Shown here one piece after another: positions 13,695 to 14,852 of a stretch of DNA of 14,852 nucleotides. Position 1 is the stretch's first letter. The number at the start of each line of letters is the position of its first letter. A program made the translations under genes and the position numbers. Source of the DNA: CAZVGZ01 sp964627605. GTDB lineage: Bacteria > Latescibacterota > MWCZ01 > CAZVGZ01. The DNA lies in NCBI GenBank assembly GCA_964627605.1, contig CAZVGZ010000054.1, positions 1-14,852 on the forward strand. Direction: 5' to 3'. Below the pieces are notes generated by a model that worked only from the letters and a program-made list of their open reading frames with translations, did not search any database and was not told where the DNA came from.

Positions 13695-14852
13695 ATGACT
13701 GATCAATACCTTGATGAGCAGAACTTCTTCAGGCACGCAAAAAACCTTACCGGGCATACAGCAACATTCGGCTTCGGCAATATGGTGAGCCAACTCGTCA
13801 GCCTATTCATGCTGCCGATCTACACCGCCTACTTCACCACAGCGGACTACGGGGTGTTGGGCCTCATCGAAGTCACAAAAACCTTGATGATGTACATCGT
13901 CGCCATGGGGATCGGCTCAGCGGTGAACCGATACTTCTTCGACAAAGAGTTTGAGTCCAAACGTCCTGAGATTGTAGTAACCGGTTTCTTGGCCCAACAG
14001 ATGACGGCGATCCCGCTATGCGTAGCGATATGGCTGATGGCAGACTGGGTGTCAGAAGTAGCACTCAAATCTCCGGACCAGGCGACATACGGTAAGTACC
14101 TGGCCGCGCTTGTCTGGGGCGAACTGACGCTGATGTTCCCGAACAACCTTCTGCGAATTCACTTGCGATCAAAGCTCTACGCCTGGCTGTCTATCGGCCG
14201 TCTGGTCGTGGCGTTGTTGGGGACAATCGTACTGGTTGTGTGGTTAGAACAGGGCATCCTTGGGGCATTGAGGGCAGCTCTAGGCGTCACAGCCATCTCC
14301 ATCGTTGTGCAGCTATTTATTGTCCGTCATGATTTCAAAGGCGGCTGGTCCGCCGAAGTGTTGTCTTCTCTGCTAAAGTTCGGTTTGCCCTACGTCCCCC
14401 ACAACATCGCCGCCTACCTCCTGCTCACAGCAGACCGGTATTTTCTTGCATACCTCATCCCTGAAGACGCGGCACTCCACGAACTCGGCCTCTATAACGT
14501 CGCCTACAAATTCGCCTCTGGCCTCTATCTGCTGATCGGCGCGCTTGGGCAGGCGTGGGCGCCATATATCTTCACGATGAACTCCCTTCCACATCAACCT
14601 CAAATCTACGGCAGGCTTATAACTTTCGCCACCGCGGCGATGGTCTTGGTAGGTACACTGATAGCCGTCTTTGTCGATGAAGCTGTCAGGCTGTTCACAC
14701 AGCCAGTCTTTTGGGAAGCCACCCCCGCCGTTGCAATCATTATGTACGCCTATCTGTGCTATGGATTCTTCACTCTCCAAGGCCCTGCGCTGGCTATCAC
14801 GAAAAAAAGCGGCTACATTCCCATTATCAGTTTTTCGTCGCTGTTAACTAAT
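13695..14852 (+). CDS. Wzx-like polysaccharide/oligosaccharide flippase (partial, 3' end beyond window)
   Basis: The frame is open for 386 codons and runs off the window. It encodes an inner-membrane protein of the polysaccharide biosynthesis/MATE-like export family, which flips lipid-linked oligosaccharides across the membrane. The typical N-terminal block FGFGNMVSQLVSLFMLPIYT is followed by TTADYGVLGLIEV. About ten hydrophobic segments can be counted. Basic and aromatic residues such as GLPYVPHNIAAY and DRYFLAYL lie inside the membrane region as in other family members. Family members are usually 430-500 residues, so roughly four fifths is present. The ATG at 13695 is chosen; an in-frame GTG at 13680 is an alternative, and neither has a strong ribosome site. 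It suggests the start of a surface-glycan cluster downstream. Confidence 0.88.
   Translation, partial: MTDQYLDEQNFFRHAKNLTGHTATFGFGNMVSQLVSLFMLPIYTAYFTTADYGVLGLIEVTKTLMMYIVAMGIGSAVNRYFFDKEFESKRPEIVVTGFLAQQMTAIPLCVAIWLMADWVSEVALKSPDQATYGKYLAALVWGELTLMFPNNLLRIHLRSKLYAWLSIGRLVVALLGTIVLVVWLEQGILGALRAALGVTAISIVVQLFIVRHDFKGGWSAEVLSSLLKFGLPYVPHNIAAYLLLTADRYFLAYLIPEDAALHELGLYNVAYKFASGLYLLIGALGQAWAPYIFTMNSLPHQPQIYGRLITFATAAMVLVGTLIAVFVDEAVRLFTQPVFWEATPAVAIIMYAYLCYGFFTLQGPALAITKKSGYIPIISFSSLLTN

Noticed and set aside
13531..13698. open frame running up to the flippase gene
   Set aside because: It has no start codon and no recognisable motifs, and overlaps the flippase start in another frame.
1..14852. 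CRISPR array, prophage, toxin-antitoxin or other defence system
   Set aside because: No regularly spaced repeats, phage structural genes, nuclease-antitoxin pairs or recognisable defence genes were found on either strand.

Overview
The window is bacterial, of moderate GC content, and is mostly ordinary single-copy chromosomal genes with one decayed insertion sequence. No gene gives a firm taxonomic placement. A lipoprotein signal, a secreted metallopeptidase with Ig-like domains, a PduL-type phosphotransacylase, a PIG-L deacetylase, a xylose-isomerase-like sugar epimerase and a GH129/GH101-like glycosidase together resemble uncultured environmental lineages such as Poribacteria, Latescibacterota or Planctomycetes relatives. 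That placement is only an impression. 

Layout. Bases 1-235 hold the possible tail of an upstream gene and a leader rich in hairpins. A sugar phosphate isomerase/epimerase follows (236-988, +). Next comes a 450-base convergent intergenic region with a striking 80-base compound inverted repeat (1283-1362). Three minus-strand genes follow: an unrecognised cysteine-rich zinc-binding protein (1439-2182), the phosphatidylglycerophosphate synthase gene pgsA (2706-3275) and a glyoxalase II-like metallo-beta-lactamase hydrolase (3503-4153). 

From 4269 a good promoter drives a plus-strand gene run: a 28-residue hydrophobic mini-protein, a secreted M30-like zinc metallopeptidase with C-terminal Ig-like domains, a lipoprotein with TPR-like helices (overlapping by ATGA), a PduL-type phosphate acyltransferase and a PIG-L family deacetylase. 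The intergenic gaps are no more than about 40 bases, so this is probably one operon. A second promoter (8782-8810) with a long leader precedes a split-barrel flavin-binding (PPOX-like) protein and the RdgB/HAM1 nucleotide-sanitising pyrophosphatase, closed by a terminator at 10488-10519. 

Bases 10584-11096 hold an IS3-family transposase remnant, truncated at its 5' end and carrying two nonsense mutations. It is followed by a cytoplasmic 641-residue glycosidase whose acidic residues match the GH129/GH101 pattern, then by the first 386 codons of a Wzx-like polysaccharide flippase that runs off the window. 

How the genes may work together (inference): the glycosidase, the PIG-L deacetylase and the flippase all suit amino-sugar glycan metabolism, and PduL could handle acyl-phosphate/acyl-CoA exchange. 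There is no CRISPR array, phage gene, toxin-antitoxin pair or microcompartment shell gene. The least explained items are the 80-base structured element, the cysteine-rich protein with its repeated leader motif, the mini-protein heading the peptidase operon, and the PduL gene placed outside any microcompartment cluster.
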